DNA of 64,000 nt from Nostoc sp. CENA543 (GCF_002896875.1 NZ_CP023278.1:6082501-6146500), one strand, 5' to 3'. Counted from the stretch's first letter, positions 50,537 to 59,659 are shown. Notes: a model not told the origin generated them from the letters alone. Program-made: numbers and translations.

Positions 50537-50677
50537 TTAGTTGCAGTCAACTTTTTCTAGCGAACGAATCCATTCACGAACTAAATCTGTTTTGGTTCGT
50601 TTTGTTTTCTTGGCGTGCTTTTCCAAAATCTTCATTTCGTTTTCCGGAACTCTTATGCTTAAATGTTTTTCTTTCAT
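50537..50677 (-). CDS. Small ribbon-helix-helix (CopG-type) DNA-binding protein
   Basis: A 46-residue protein: MKEKHLSIRVPENEMKILEK, followed by HAKKTKRTKTDLVREWIRSL and a short tail. The beta-strand KHLSIRVP and two helices separated by TKRTKTD are the classic ribbon-helix-helix layout. It reads away from the RNA region, toward the left end, and its stop codon lies in the second left-end hairpin. The start codon overlaps a 25-base palindrome that is a probable operator, so it may control itself and the divergent transcript. Confidence 0.75.
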   Translation of the reverse strand: MKEKHLSIRVPENEMKILEKHAKKTKRTKTDLVREWIRSLEKVDCN

Positions 50678-50701
50678 TTGTATCGCTTTATGCGCTACAA
50701 A
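50677..50701. promoter_or_regulatory. Imperfect palindrome at the RHH start, probable operator
   Basis: TTTGTATCGC and GCGCTACAAA flank TTTAT; nine of ten positions pair. It overlaps the ATG of the minus-strand RHH gene and lies in the probable promoter of the plus-strand RNA. Confidence 0.55.
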
Positions 50702-50714
50702 TATGCTATCATCA

Positions 50715-51067
50715 TTCTAGTGGTTAGGGTATTCAACCACTTTAAAAACCCAGAGCCGAGAGGCATCGCACCTTGAAAACTGAAGATAAGGGGTTCTACA
50801 CAGGAATGCTTGTGTAGGTAAAATCTTCAAGCACCAAGTACCAGAAAACCAAAGTTTTATTGGTCAAAACAGTACGGTAGGGCATACCGGATCTGGCTTC
50901 TGTAATGGAGCAAAAAGCTTGCGGACAGACCCACCTCTGGCATGATTGGGAAACTAATTATGGTAAGTGGACTGATTGAAACAAGAATCCCACGGCTTTA
51001 TATGAAAACGAGCGTAAGCGATGTTTTCATAGCCGTGGGAGTGTCAATTCCAGAATTCAGGCTTCAA
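50715..51067 (+). ncRNA. Candidate TnpB guide RNA (reRNA/omega RNA) scaffold plus guide
   Basis: Several stems are seen: GTGGTT / AACCAC (50719-50741), GAAGAT / ATCTTC enclosing CTACACA / TGTGTAG (50782-50830), CGGTA / TACCG (50874-50889), and the right-end hairpin (50989-51039), whose loop carries an extra 8-base stem ATGAAAAC / GTTTTCAT. In known TnpB systems the RNA ends with the GAATC...GAGTGTCAA-like right end and the next 16-20 bases of flanking DNA serve as guide; here these would be 51048-51067. The 5' end is estimated. Confidence 0.5.
50881..50979 (+). pseudogene. Last codons of a lost tnpB
   Basis: An open run of 32 codons ends at TGA 50979 and reads GIPDLASVMEQKACGQTHLW at its start, resembling the C-terminal tails of cyanobacterial TnpB proteins (ACGQT-type). 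A stop lies directly upstream, so no TnpB domain is left. It has probably survived because the same bases form the RNA scaffold. Confidence 0.45.
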
Positions 51068-51562
51068 TCACCATCCCCAACTACCAGGAATACCCTTAAA
51101 AGGGCCAACAACATCGCTAGTTATCCAACCACCATAAAAGTTTCCTGGTTGTGGTTCTACTTGTTCACCATCAACGTAGCAAGCATCCATGAAATGGGCA
51201 TAGAAAGCCACATAATCTTTAATATCTGCAAAAGCGCGCGTCGGACTGGCGTAAAACCAAGCTGCATTTTGGACTTCCTTCTCACCCACTCGGATTGTAT
51301 AGTATCCAGAGCGTCCCTTCCATTCACAAAAACTAGACTGTGGTGTTAACACCAAGTATTCCATTTTGATGTCTGTAGGCGAGATATAGTACGTGGGTGG
51401 ATGGCTAGTTTCTAACACACGCTTGGCGTGGCGGGTGTTTACGATTTCTACACCATTAAAAATTACCTGAATGTGTTTGTTTGTGTCCTCCAAGCGGGGA
51501 GGACGGGGATAGTCCCAAACAGATTCTTGTCCAGGTTGGGGTTCAATGCGTTGAGGATACAT
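51068..51562 (-). CDS. DUF427 domain protein
   Basis: A 164-residue protein with the DUF427 pattern: VIFNGVEIVNTRHAKRVLET, ETSHPPTYYISPTDI, SSFCEWKGRSGYYTI, VQNAAWFYASPTRAFADIKD and YVAFYAH. DUF427 proteins are small beta-barrels of unknown function found in cyanobacteria and actinobacteria; the conserved Trp, Cys and Glu residues suggest a ligand pocket. The stop codon is 20 bases from the right end of the IS605-type remnant, so the element sits just behind this gene. Confidence 0.88.
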   Translation of the reverse strand: MYPQRIEPQPGQESVWDYPRPPRLEDTNKHIQVIFNGVEIVNTRHAKRVLETSHPPTYYISPTDIKMEYLVLTPQSSFCEWKGRSGYYTIRVGEKEVQNAAWFYASPTRAFADIKDYVAFYAHFMDACYVDGEQVEPQPGNFYGGWITSDVVGPFKGIPGSWGW

Positions 51563-51723
51563 ATATATTCAAAGTCAAAAGTCAAAAGTTTTAACGGGGA
51601 AAAGGGAACGGGGAATAGGGAACAGGGGAGACTCTTTATCTGATATTTCCCCCTGCCCCCTGCCCCCTGCTCCGTTGCCATCAACGTGATAGTATATTTT
51701 TTTAATGATCAGTCCCTAAAGGA

Positions 51724-53304
51724 TTATCTTACTTCTTTCAAGCTTTCAACTTGGTTGGTAAACATCTCTGTAAACAGACTCAAAACTGTACGTTCTTCTT
51801 GGACTTTGATGTTAGCACTTAAAGACATACCAGATTGCAAAGAAATTCTTTTGTCTTTAATGTCTAAGTATTGTTTATTTAACTTAATTTTGGCAGGAAA
51901 GCGATAAAACTTATGGGTTTCATCTGGTGGGAGTGCGTCTGAACCTATTTCAAGTACCTCGCCTTTGATGTCACCGAATTCGCTAAAGGGAAATGAATCG
52001 ATTCTGACATCAGCTTTCATTCCTTTGCGGACGAACCCAATATCTTTATTGGTGATAAAAATCTCAGCAACGAATTTATCGTTGGGTATAATCTCCAAGA
52101 TTTTTTGGGTGGGATTAGCTACAAAACCAGGGGTTTTTGCTTGTAAATTGAAAACTGTACCGGAAACAGGAGCGCGTAATTGTTGATATTTAAACTCTAA
52201 TTGAGCTTGGGAAATTTTACTATTGACATCAGCTAAATTTTGCTCATTGTTTAGCACAATTTTCATAAATTGGCTATCAATATCAGCAATACGCTTTTTG
52301 TTATCTGCTATTTTTTCTAAAATAGTTTTATCGGAGGCTGCGACAGTATTGTAAAGTTGTTGTCTGGATTTTTCAATATCAAATTGCAGACGTTTCTTCT
52401 CTTCGTTTAATTGTGCCACTTCGGCGGCATAATTTTGGACTTGTTGTTGCTGATTCAGGTATTGTAACTGAGAGACACCACCTTGTTCTGCCAGGATTTT
52501 GAGTTTCTCTAAAATCTTTTGTTGGATATTTAAACTGGCTTGTGTATCTTGGAGTTTGACTACAGTTTGGGCTAGTTGTTTTTCGATTTTAGATACTTCT
52601 AGCCTGGCGGCAGATGCACGAGTATCTAATTCTGTTTTCGCAACTTCTAACTGTCGTTTTTCGTCACTATCTAAACCGATACCTGTAGTAGAGTTTCTTA
52701 ATTGAGTGCGTAATAAATCATTTTCTGTAACTAATGCTATCCGACTTTTTAACAAGAATTCGGCGTTTCTTGGCAATCTGACTCGCGAAAATTCTAATTC
52801 CGAATTAATACCGGAAGATGAATTCATTAATTGACGATAAATCTGATTTTCCTGCATTAGACTGTTGCGAATATTATTTAAAGAATTCAATTGAGCAACA
52901 GTTGCAACAGTTTCAAAAGTAATTAGTAAGTCACCTTTGAGGACTTTTTGTCCATCTTTGATATGTACTTCTTTGACAACCCCATTAACTGGAGCTTGGA
53001 CTTCTTTAACTGTGCCTTCTGGTTTTAATTGACCAGTAGCAGGAATTACTTGTTCGATTTTAGCGAAGTATGCCCAAGCAACGCCAAAACAAGCCAAAGC
53101 CATGAGAGTCAGCATGATGGTGCGTGACCAAATAGGAGATTGACGCAATACAACCGACTGTTCAAACTCTTGGTAATTAGTATTAATGGAAGATTGAGGA
53201 GGGGGTGGGGTCTGAGGTGTTAAAACTTCAGCATCAACCGCGATCGCCTGGTCATGCTTACGGTCATGCTTACCGTTACCATTGTTAGTGTTAAGTTGCG
53301 TCAT
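51724..53304 (-). CDS. HlyD-family periplasmic adaptor of a type I secretion system
   Basis: A 526-residue membrane-fusion protein. Residues 1-60 are cytoplasmic, one membrane helix spans about 62-80 (MLTLMALACFGVAWAYF), a lipoyl-like half (VNGVVKEVHIKDGQKVLKGD) and long coiled coils (about 180-350) follow, and the second lipoyl half is LRAPVSGTVFNLQAKTPGFV. It would join the ABC exporter next door to a TolC-type outer-membrane channel, which is not in the window. The gene lies 54 bases behind the exporter gene, in the same operon, with a heptamer array between. Confidence 0.92.
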   Translation of the reverse strand: MTQLNTNNGNGKHDRKHDQAIAVDAEVLTPQTPPPPQSSINTNYQEFEQSVVLRQSPIWSRTIMLTLMALACFGVAWAYFAKIEQVIPATGQLKPEGTVKEVQAPVNGVVKEVHIKDGQKVLKGDLLITFETVATVAQLNSLNNIRNSLMQENQIYRQLMNSSSGINSELEFSRVRLPRNAEFLLKSRIALVTENDLLRTQLRNSTTGIGLDSDEKRQLEVAKTELDTRASAARLEVSKIEKQLAQTVVKLQDTQASLNIQQKILEKLKILAEQGGVSQLQYLNQQQQVQNYAAEVAQLNEEKKRLQFDIEKSRQQLYNTVAASDKTILEKIADNKKRIADIDSQFMKIVLNNEQNLADVNSKISQAQLEFKYQQLRAPVSGTVFNLQAKTPGFVANPTQKILEIIPNDKFVAEIFITNKDIGFVRKGMKADVRIDSFPFSEFGDIKGEVLEIGSDALPPDETHKFYRFPAKIKLNKQYLDIKDKRISLQSGMSLSANIKVQEERTVLSLFTEMFTNQVESLKEVR

Positions 53305-53318
53305 AGTTGTAATTTTTG

Positions 53319-53357
53319 ATTGTTAACTGTTGACTATTGACTATTGATTATTGACTA
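53319..53357. repeat. Heptamer array between the exporter and adaptor genes
   Basis: Units GACTATT/GATTATT in 7-base phase fill the 54-base gap inside a secretion operon. Confidence 0.75.
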
Positions 53358-53358
53358 A

Positions 53359-56300
53359 CTACAAATTCACTTCTTGTTGTTGATATAAATAGAAATAATG
53401 ACCTTTAGCAGCCATTAATTCTTGATGGCTACCTTGTTCGATGATTTTACCGCCATCCATGACGACGATTGTATCTGCGTGGCTGACGGTGTTGAGACGG
53501 TGGGTAATGAAAAAGACTGTACTACCTTGAAAGGCGTTGGCGAGGTTGAGACAAACTTGACGTTCGGTGGGATAATCTAAAGCACTGGTAGCTTCATCTA
53601 GGACTAATAGTTTGGGTCTTTGCAGAATAGAACGAGCGATCGCGATTCTTTGTCTTTGTCCGCCGGATAGTGCAGCACCGCGTTCACCAACTCTGGTATT
53701 GTAGCCGTTGGGTAAACCCATAATAAATTCATGGGCGGCGGCAATTTTCGCAGCTTCGATAATCTCTTCTGTGGAAGCATCGGGATTAGTCAAAGCAATA
53801 TTTTCTTGGACTGTACCATCAAATAACAGGGTTTCTTGGGGAACTACACCGACTTGGCGACGCAAAGAATAAAGTTCTACTTTGGCGATATCGTAGCCAT
53901 CAATCAAAATTCTGCCTGCTTCTATGTCATAAAGTCGCAGTAGCAGTTTCATCATCGTACTTTTACCGGAGCCACTCTGCCCGACAATCCCGACGAATTT
54001 TCCTTGGGGAATTTCCAGATTGACATTGCATAGTTGCAAAGGCCCGCCATTAACGAATCTAAAGGAGACGTTTTCGTATTTGATCGCACCTTGAATTTCG
54101 GGAAGCGGGATGTTGTAGCGGTCAATTTCTGCTTCTTGGGGTGTGTCTACAATATCGCTTAATCTTTCTAGGGATAGGGCTGTTTCTTGGAAGCTTTGCC
54201 ACAGTTGTGCTAACCGTAGGATGGGGCTAGTAACATAACCAGAGATAATTCTGAAGGCGATTAATTCCCCTAAAGTTAACTGCTGCTGCAATACCAAGTA
54301 AGCACCCACCCACAGCACTAGTAAACTACTGAGTTTATTGAGAAATTGACTGGTGGAGTTAGCGAGGGTAGAGGTGACGACAGTTTTAAATCCAGCTGCT
54401 ACATATCGAGCGTATCGCTCTTGCCAAGAAAAGCGCGATCGCAATTCAATATTTTGCGCTTTGACTGTTTGAATCCCCGACATTACCTCGACTAAATAGG
54501 ATTGGGTGTTAGCGTTGCGTTCGGCTTTGGTGCGTAGCTGTCTACTAACTGTCGGGGAGGCAATTAAGGTGATAACGATAAATATGGGAATTGTGGCTAA
54601 ACCCACTAGGGTTAATTGCCAACTGTAAAACAGCATGACAATGATATAAACCACTGAAAATACAGCATCTAATCCCACGGTTAAAGCTGTACCGGTGAGA
54701 AACTGACGGATATTTTCTAATTCGTTGATGCGTGTAGATAACTCCCCGACTGGTCGCTTTTCAAAGTAGCGCAGTGGTAGCCGCAATAAGTGGTCAATAA
54801 TTTGTGACCCCAAACCCATATCAATGCGGTTGGTGGTATCCACAAATAAATAAGTCCGTAAGGTGGTGAGTATAGCTTCAAATATCCCCACTACCAATAA
54901 CAAGCCTCCCAGAACATTAAGTGTGCTGGTGCTATTTTTAACTATGACTTGATCAATAATCAGTTGGATAACTAGGGGATTGGCTAGCTGTGCTAACTGT
55001 ACAAAAAAGGAAGCGATAAAGACTTCTGTGAGGACTCTTTTGTAGCGTGACAAATAGGGAAGAAACCACCGTAAACCAAAGCGTTCTTGTGGCGTTTCCT
55101 TGGTGGTGGTGAGCAGTAGTACCCTGACTTGTGGTGGAAAACTATTTTCTATCGTTTCTAAATGTTCAACTATTTGTGCTGGTTTGCAGCGAACTATCCC
55201 TTGGGATGGGACACCTAAAACGACTTGATTAGCATCGACGGCGTATAAAACGGCAAAATTTTCGCCATAACGCACTAATGCTGGTGTGGGGATGCGAGTA
55301 ATAGCAGCCGTGGGAACATCGATTAAATTGGCCTTCAAGCCAATTAATTCTCCTAGATAGGCGCAAACAGGGAAGGAAATTGTCCCTTGGCGTTTGATTT
55401 GCTCAGATAACAGACGACGTACCACTTCCCGACGAAAGGGGATTTGTAAATGCTTCGTGAGCATCTGAAAACAAGCAAAAGTGCTATTTAATTCTCCCTT
55501 GCCACCAAAGAAGGGGTATTTTTGCCGGGGATTTTTACTATTGGCAGTTGTACTGCGAAATTGGGAATAGTCTTCATCTGAGGCGTAGGGAATTTCCATC
55601 GTCTCAGTGATCTGGGTTTGACTGCTACTAACAGCTAGTTGTGATTGATTACGAGGATTGAGGAATGATAAAGCCGATGGTGCTAAACCCAACAATCGTG
55701 CAGGACTGTCACTTCTGACGATAATGGTTTCTTGACCATCTTGGGGTTCGAGACGCGAACCAACAGGAAATTCGTTAATGATCCCGCTACTCAAAAACCA
55801 AACTGTATTTTTGTCTAGCTGATGAAAGTAATTTCTGCCAGGTGAGAGATATTGTATTTTAGCGGTTTGACCTGCTTGTTCTGCTAGTTCATCTAGGTTA
55901 TCGATGACGTTGGCCTGCTTTGCGATCTGCAAGCCCAAAATATCGAAGATTTCCATGATGTGACAGGAATTTTCGCGTGCCTGTGCAAAGGCGGGATAGG
56001 TAGACAATAACCGCACATATTCGCTGGCTTCTATAGTTAAACCGATCATTTCGTCGGTTGAGGCGATCGCCGTTTCACAACCCAATTGACGCAATAATCC
56101 AATTTCGCCAATTATCTCTCCCCGTTGTAATAATTTCAGGGTTTTGGGCATTTGTGTTTGGGGGTCAAATCCCAATAATCGCGCCTGTCCCTCATAGATG
56201 ATTGTGATGCGATCGGGGACTATTTCTTTACTGATAATGCGTTGACCGATACGATAACGGAATGCTTGCAGTCGCTCTAGTAAAAGATTTATTTCTGTAG

Positions 56301-56367
56301 TGGGTAGATGTTCAAACCCCTTTATAGTCAGTAAGAATTCTTGAAAGGTATTTTTTATATAGGTCAT
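53359..56367 (-). CDS. ABC exporter with CNB-like and inactive C39-like domains
   Basis: A 1002-residue one-chain exporter. Residues 10-150 resemble a cyclic-nucleotide-binding domain, but the phosphate loop reads GEIGLLRQLGCETAIA without the usual Arg. Residues 300-430 are a C39-like domain in which the catalytic Cys, His and Asp positions read Ser (NSTFACF), Asn (GENFAVLY) and Val-Pro (GVPSQG), so it should not cleave leaders. Then come six membrane helices and an ATPase (GQSGSGKSTMMK, ALSGGQRQRIAIAR, LLVLDEATSALD). I use ATG 56367; an in-frame TTG lies at 56391. Domain order is similar to that of HetC-like exporters. Confidence 0.88.
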   Translation of the reverse strand: MTYIKNTFQEFLLTIKGFEHLPTTEINLLLERLQAFRYRIGQRIISKEIVPDRITIIYEGQARLLGFDPQTQMPKTLKLLQRGEIIGEIGLLRQLGCETAIASTDEMIGLTIEASEYVRLLSTYPAFAQARENSCHIMEIFDILGLQIAKQANVIDNLDELAEQAGQTAKIQYLSPGRNYFHQLDKNTVWFLSSGIINEFPVGSRLEPQDGQETIIVRSDSPARLLGLAPSALSFLNPRNQSQLAVSSSQTQITETMEIPYASDEDYSQFRSTTANSKNPRQKYPFFGGKGELNSTFACFQMLTKHLQIPFRREVVRRLLSEQIKRQGTISFPVCAYLGELIGLKANLIDVPTAAITRIPTPALVRYGENFAVLYAVDANQVVLGVPSQGIVRCKPAQIVEHLETIENSFPPQVRVLLLTTTKETPQERFGLRWFLPYLSRYKRVLTEVFIASFFVQLAQLANPLVIQLIIDQVIVKNSTSTLNVLGGLLLVVGIFEAILTTLRTYLFVDTTNRIDMGLGSQIIDHLLRLPLRYFEKRPVGELSTRINELENIRQFLTGTALTVGLDAVFSVVYIIVMLFYSWQLTLVGLATIPIFIVITLIASPTVSRQLRTKAERNANTQSYLVEVMSGIQTVKAQNIELRSRFSWQERYARYVAAGFKTVVTSTLANSTSQFLNKLSSLLVLWVGAYLVLQQQLTLGELIAFRIISGYVTSPILRLAQLWQSFQETALSLERLSDIVDTPQEAEIDRYNIPLPEIQGAIKYENVSFRFVNGGPLQLCNVNLEIPQGKFVGIVGQSGSGKSTMMKLLLRLYDIEAGRILIDGYDIAKVELYSLRRQVGVVPQETLLFDGTVQENIALTNPDASTEEIIEAAKIAAAHEFIMGLPNGYNTRVGERGAALSGGQRQRIAIARSILQRPKLLVLDEATSALDYPTERQVCLNLANAFQGSTVFFITHRLNTVSHADTIVVMDGGKIIEQGSHQELMAAKGHYFYLYQQQEVNL

Positions 56368-56882
56368 AGCTAAAAGTGTGGTTTGATTCAATAAGTTTAT
56401 CTAGCAGCTTTTCTACACGCATCTCAAAAAATACTGTAGTCCCTGGTTTAACAGTCTTGACAACTTGCTGAAAAATGACAAGGTATACATAGACGGCAAT
56501 GGCATAAATTGACTTTAGGGACGTACGTAAGTATACAAGTATTAATTCTAGTCACAATCTAGGGAAAATTTGCTGACTTTATATAATCACTTGACTAAAA
56601 TTAAAACCAAATCGTTAATCTATAATGCTGAATATACGGCAAAGTAGAACATAAACGTTAGTCAACTTGATTATTCAAGCCATTTAGAGTGTAATACTTA
56701 AGAAAATATATTTAGGGACAAAATATCACATTTTTTTATTATGATAAACACTTAATAAATGTGAAGAAATAGTAAAAAATATAACGATGGCATGGGACAT
56801 AGCTAAGATTTCTCTCCTTAGATGTTACCCCATAGGTTGATTTCTACCCTGTTGCAGTAATACTACTTATGCCAAATCGACA
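56368..56882. other. Intergenic region before the exporter operon
   Basis: About 515 AT-rich bases holding the exporter promoter and the end of the kinase gene's transcript. No hairpin with a T-run or gene is evident. Confidence 0.35.
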
Positions 56883-58625
56883 CTAGGCGATCGCTTGTAT
56901 GGGGACGGTTGAGGCTGGGGTTTCTTGCTGATGTAGGGGAATTTCAATCCAGAATTCGCACCCTTTACCTAACTCCGACTCACACCGCAAGACTCCAGAG
57001 TGTTTTTCTACAATAATTTGGTAACTAATAGATAAACCCAATCCCGTACCTTGTCCTACTGGTTTAGTGGTGAAAAAGGGGTCAAATAACTTTTGTTTGA
57101 CTTTTTCCGTCATTCCTGGGCCATTATCGGCAATTCTTACCACCACACGCTCATTCTGAAGCAGTTGGGTGGTGATTTTAATGTAACTGGGATCATTGGC
57201 GATTTCTTGCGGCGATCGCTCGGCATTGTAACTATTGAGAGCGTCAATAGCATTATTAATAATATTTAAAAATACTTGATTTAACTGTCCGGCATGGCAT
57301 TCTACTAAAGGTAGCTCTCCATACTCTTTGAGAATGTCAATTTTTGCATTCTCTGGTTTTGCTTTAAATCTATTTTGTAAAATTAATAGTGTACTTTCAA
57401 TTCCTTCGTGAATATCAACGGCTTTCATTTCTGCTTCGTCTAGACGAGAGAAATTACGTAGGGATAACACTATTTGCTGAATGCGTTGAGACCCCATTGT
57501 CATTGAACCAAGAATTTTCGGTAAGTCTTCTTGAATAAACTCTAAGTCCATGTCATCAATTTTGGCTTGAATTGTGTGACTGGGGGTAGGAAATTCTTCT
57601 TGATATAAACGGATTAACTGTAACAGTTCTTTAGTATATTCATTGGCGTGGGTCACATTACCATAGATAAAATTGACGGGATTATTAATCTCATGTGCAA
57701 CTCCAGCTACTAATTGACCCAAGCTAGACATTTTTTCAGTTTGAATTAGCTGTGCTTGGGTACTTTGTAGTTCTTGTAAGGCTATTTGTAGTTCTAACTC
57801 TGCTTGTTTGCGTTCAGCTATTTCTAACTCTAAACGCTGATTCATGTGGGTAAGTTCTGTATTTTTAATTAGTGTTTCGTGGGATTTAGCTAACTTCACC
57901 GCCATGTTATTAAATGCTTTAGCTAAATCTTCAATTTCATCACCTGTGAGAATATTTAAACGATATTCAAAATTACCTGTAGCAATTTCCGATGTTCCTG
58001 TTTGTAAGTTCTGCAAAGATTTGATGGTCGGTTGCCAAATGAGCATAAATTCACCAACCATCAGCATTAAAATCACTGCTACAACCACGAAAGAAATAAT
58101 TCTTTGGACTTGGTGTAAATTTTCTAAATCTTGTGCTACAGCAAGCCTTTGTTCATCAGCACGTTTAATTAGTTGATCAAGAAATAATTTAATATCTCGG
58201 TTAAAAGAATTGATTGAGCGAAAATACAACTGTGAATTTTCTACATTAGCTTGATTAGAACTCTGTTCAATTAATTGAGTAGCGATGCGGCGCAAAAACT
58301 GATGACGAGTACGAATAACGGAGATTTCTGGAGTATTTGGCATGAGGCGTTCTAACTCATCCAAGGCTTGAATAAACTCCGCATGAGACTTTTCAATTTC
58401 TGCGTTTTGATTTTGGAAAAGCACGAAATCTTTGAGTGTGATAATTTCCGACTTTAAGGCGTTATCTGCTGCTAGTGCTGCTTTGATGGTTTCCGCAGTT
58501 CCATTACTTTTCTCGCGCACAGTTTCCTTAATCTGCTGCACCACCACTGTATTCCCAATGAGGATAGCCACCACAAGTCCAACAGATACAGCAGAACTAG
58601 TTAGTAGCTTGGTAGAGATTTTCAT
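56883..58625 (-). CDS. Sensor histidine kinase cotranscribed with a PhnD-like lipoprotein
   Basis: A 580-residue kinase: membrane helix about 10-30, four-helix-type periplasmic sensor, second helix about 175-195, HAMP domain, a coiled coil (LELEIAERKQAELELQIALQ) and the kinase core with H-box GVAHEINNPVNFIYGN, N-box LNIINNAIDAL, G1 DNGPGM and G2 GTGLGLSIS. No receiver domain. Its ATG overlaps the stop of the upstream lipoprotein gene by four bases (ATGA), so the two are translationally coupled and likely act together. Confidence 0.93.
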   Translation of the reverse strand: MKISTKLLTSSAVSVGLVVAILIGNTVVVQQIKETVREKSNGTAETIKAALAADNALKSEIITLKDFVLFQNQNAEIEKSHAEFIQALDELERLMPNTPEISVIRTRHQFLRRIATQLIEQSSNQANVENSQLYFRSINSFNRDIKLFLDQLIKRADEQRLAVAQDLENLHQVQRIISFVVVAVILMLMVGEFMLIWQPTIKSLQNLQTGTSEIATGNFEYRLNILTGDEIEDLAKAFNNMAVKLAKSHETLIKNTELTHMNQRLELEIAERKQAELELQIALQELQSTQAQLIQTEKMSSLGQLVAGVAHEINNPVNFIYGNVTHANEYTKELLQLIRLYQEEFPTPSHTIQAKIDDMDLEFIQEDLPKILGSMTMGSQRIQQIVLSLRNFSRLDEAEMKAVDIHEGIESTLLILQNRFKAKPENAKIDILKEYGELPLVECHAGQLNQVFLNIINNAIDALNSYNAERSPQEIANDPSYIKITTQLLQNERVVVRIADNGPGMTEKVKQKLFDPFFTTKPVGQGTGLGLSISYQIIVEKHSGVLRCESELGKGCEFWIEIPLHQQETPASTVPIQAIA

Positions 58626-59659
58626 TTTGATGGGAGAGAAATTAAGTTCAATTCTTGGCGGATTTTTTGTATTTGATCATATTCAGCAGCAACGACAAGG
58701 GTGTATCCGTCAGACTGACTACCACCAATCAAATCAAGTCCTTTAGGAAGGCTGAGAAAAGCTTGCTGAAGCTGATGATTTACCTGGTCTGGTAATTCTG
58801 TCGATACTACTATGGGAAAATTGGGTGTGAGAATAGTTTCTGTGATGATTCTGATATTTTTTGTAGGCATCTTACCATCTTTTTGTTGATTATTACAAGC
58901 TGTCAGATTAGTAGCTACAGCATCTACAAGATTATTTTCTAAGGCTGCCATACTTTGCTCATGATTGCCTACATAGATGACTTGAGTAAAGTCTTGATAG
59001 GGGTTTTCTTGTCTTTCTTGCTTCCACTCTGCTAAGGCTGTAAGATACCCGAAATTAGAGGTTTGATCAACAAAAGCAATACTTTTTCCTTTGAGGTCTG
59101 ATAATTTTTGAATATTGCTATTGGCATTAACTACAATACACATTCGATACCAAGGTTGACCAGAGATGGTATCTATAGGAGCTACTAAAGGTTGAATTTT
59201 CGCACCTTTATCTACTGCTTCTAAATAAGTTACAGAGCCTAAATAGGCAATTTGTATTTGATTTTCAACTAGTAACTGGACGACTTCTTTATTATCCTGA
59301 GCAATTTGAAACTCTACTGGTCGCTTGAGATACTCTTCTAAATATTTATCTAAAGCCTGAAGAATTTTTTCTTGATCTGTTTGATTCTGGGTGGGCATGA
59401 CTCCAATACGGAGTTTCGGCAAATCGTCTTTACTACTCTCAGTCGGAGAGCCTTCGTATACTGTACCTTGTCGTTCTTGTGTACGTCGGTATATCCTCAA
59501 GGGAGATGATGAGGGAGTAGCCTCGATACTAGAGCGATTGTATTTTGAAGCGTTGTCAGTACAACTAATGGTCAGTAGTAAAGCGATCGCACCGGAAATT
59601 AAAATCTTACTACTCCGTACCGACTGCTTAGTAATCAGCCAATGCCAGGCTTTTTTCAT
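58622..59659 (-). CDS. PhnD-like substrate-binding lipoprotein
   Basis: A 345-residue periplasmic binding protein of the phosphate/phosphite/phosphonate (PhnD) class: LRIGVMPTQNQTDQEKILQA, QIAYLGSVTYLEA, LSDLKGKSIAFVDQTSNFGY and VVSTELPDQVNHQLQQAFLS. A lipobox (LTISC) after the N-terminal hydrophobic run gives Cys near residue 33 as the lipid anchor. No permease or ATPase gene is near; instead a kinase gene overlaps its end, so it probably serves as a ligand sensor. The ligand may not be phosphonate. Confidence 0.9.
   Translation of the reverse strand: MKKAWHWLITKQSVRSSKILISGAIALLLTISCTDNASKYNRSSIEATPSSSPLRIYRRTQERQGTVYEGSPTESSKDDLPKLRIGVMPTQNQTDQEKILQALDKYLEEYLKRPVEFQIAQDNKEVVQLLVENQIQIAYLGSVTYLEAVDKGAKIQPLVAPIDTISGQPWYRMCIVVNANSNIQKLSDLKGKSIAFVDQTSNFGYLTALAEWKQERQENPYQDFTQVIYVGNHEQSMAALENNLVDAVATNLTACNNQQKDGKMPTKNIRIITETILTPNFPIVVSTELPDQVNHQLQQAFLSLPKGLDLIGGSQSDGYTLVVAAEYDQIQKIRQELNLISLPSK

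Larger units (their letters stand above)
50490..51047 (+). mobile_element. IS200/IS605-type remnant without transposase or full tnpB
   Basis: The left end has a hairpin CCCACTGGCTTTTAGCCGTGGG minus two bases of loop pairing (50498-50519) followed by ATGAATGC and a second hairpin TGCAAC-TTTA-GTTGCA. The right end has GAATCCCACGGC at 50985 and TAGCCGTGGGAGTGTCAA ending at 51047, the typical right end of cyanobacterial TnpB elements. Between are a small ribbon-helix-helix gene, a folded RNA region and the last codons of tnpB. No Y1 transposase and no tnpB body remain. Exact outer ends are inferred. Confidence 0.65.
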
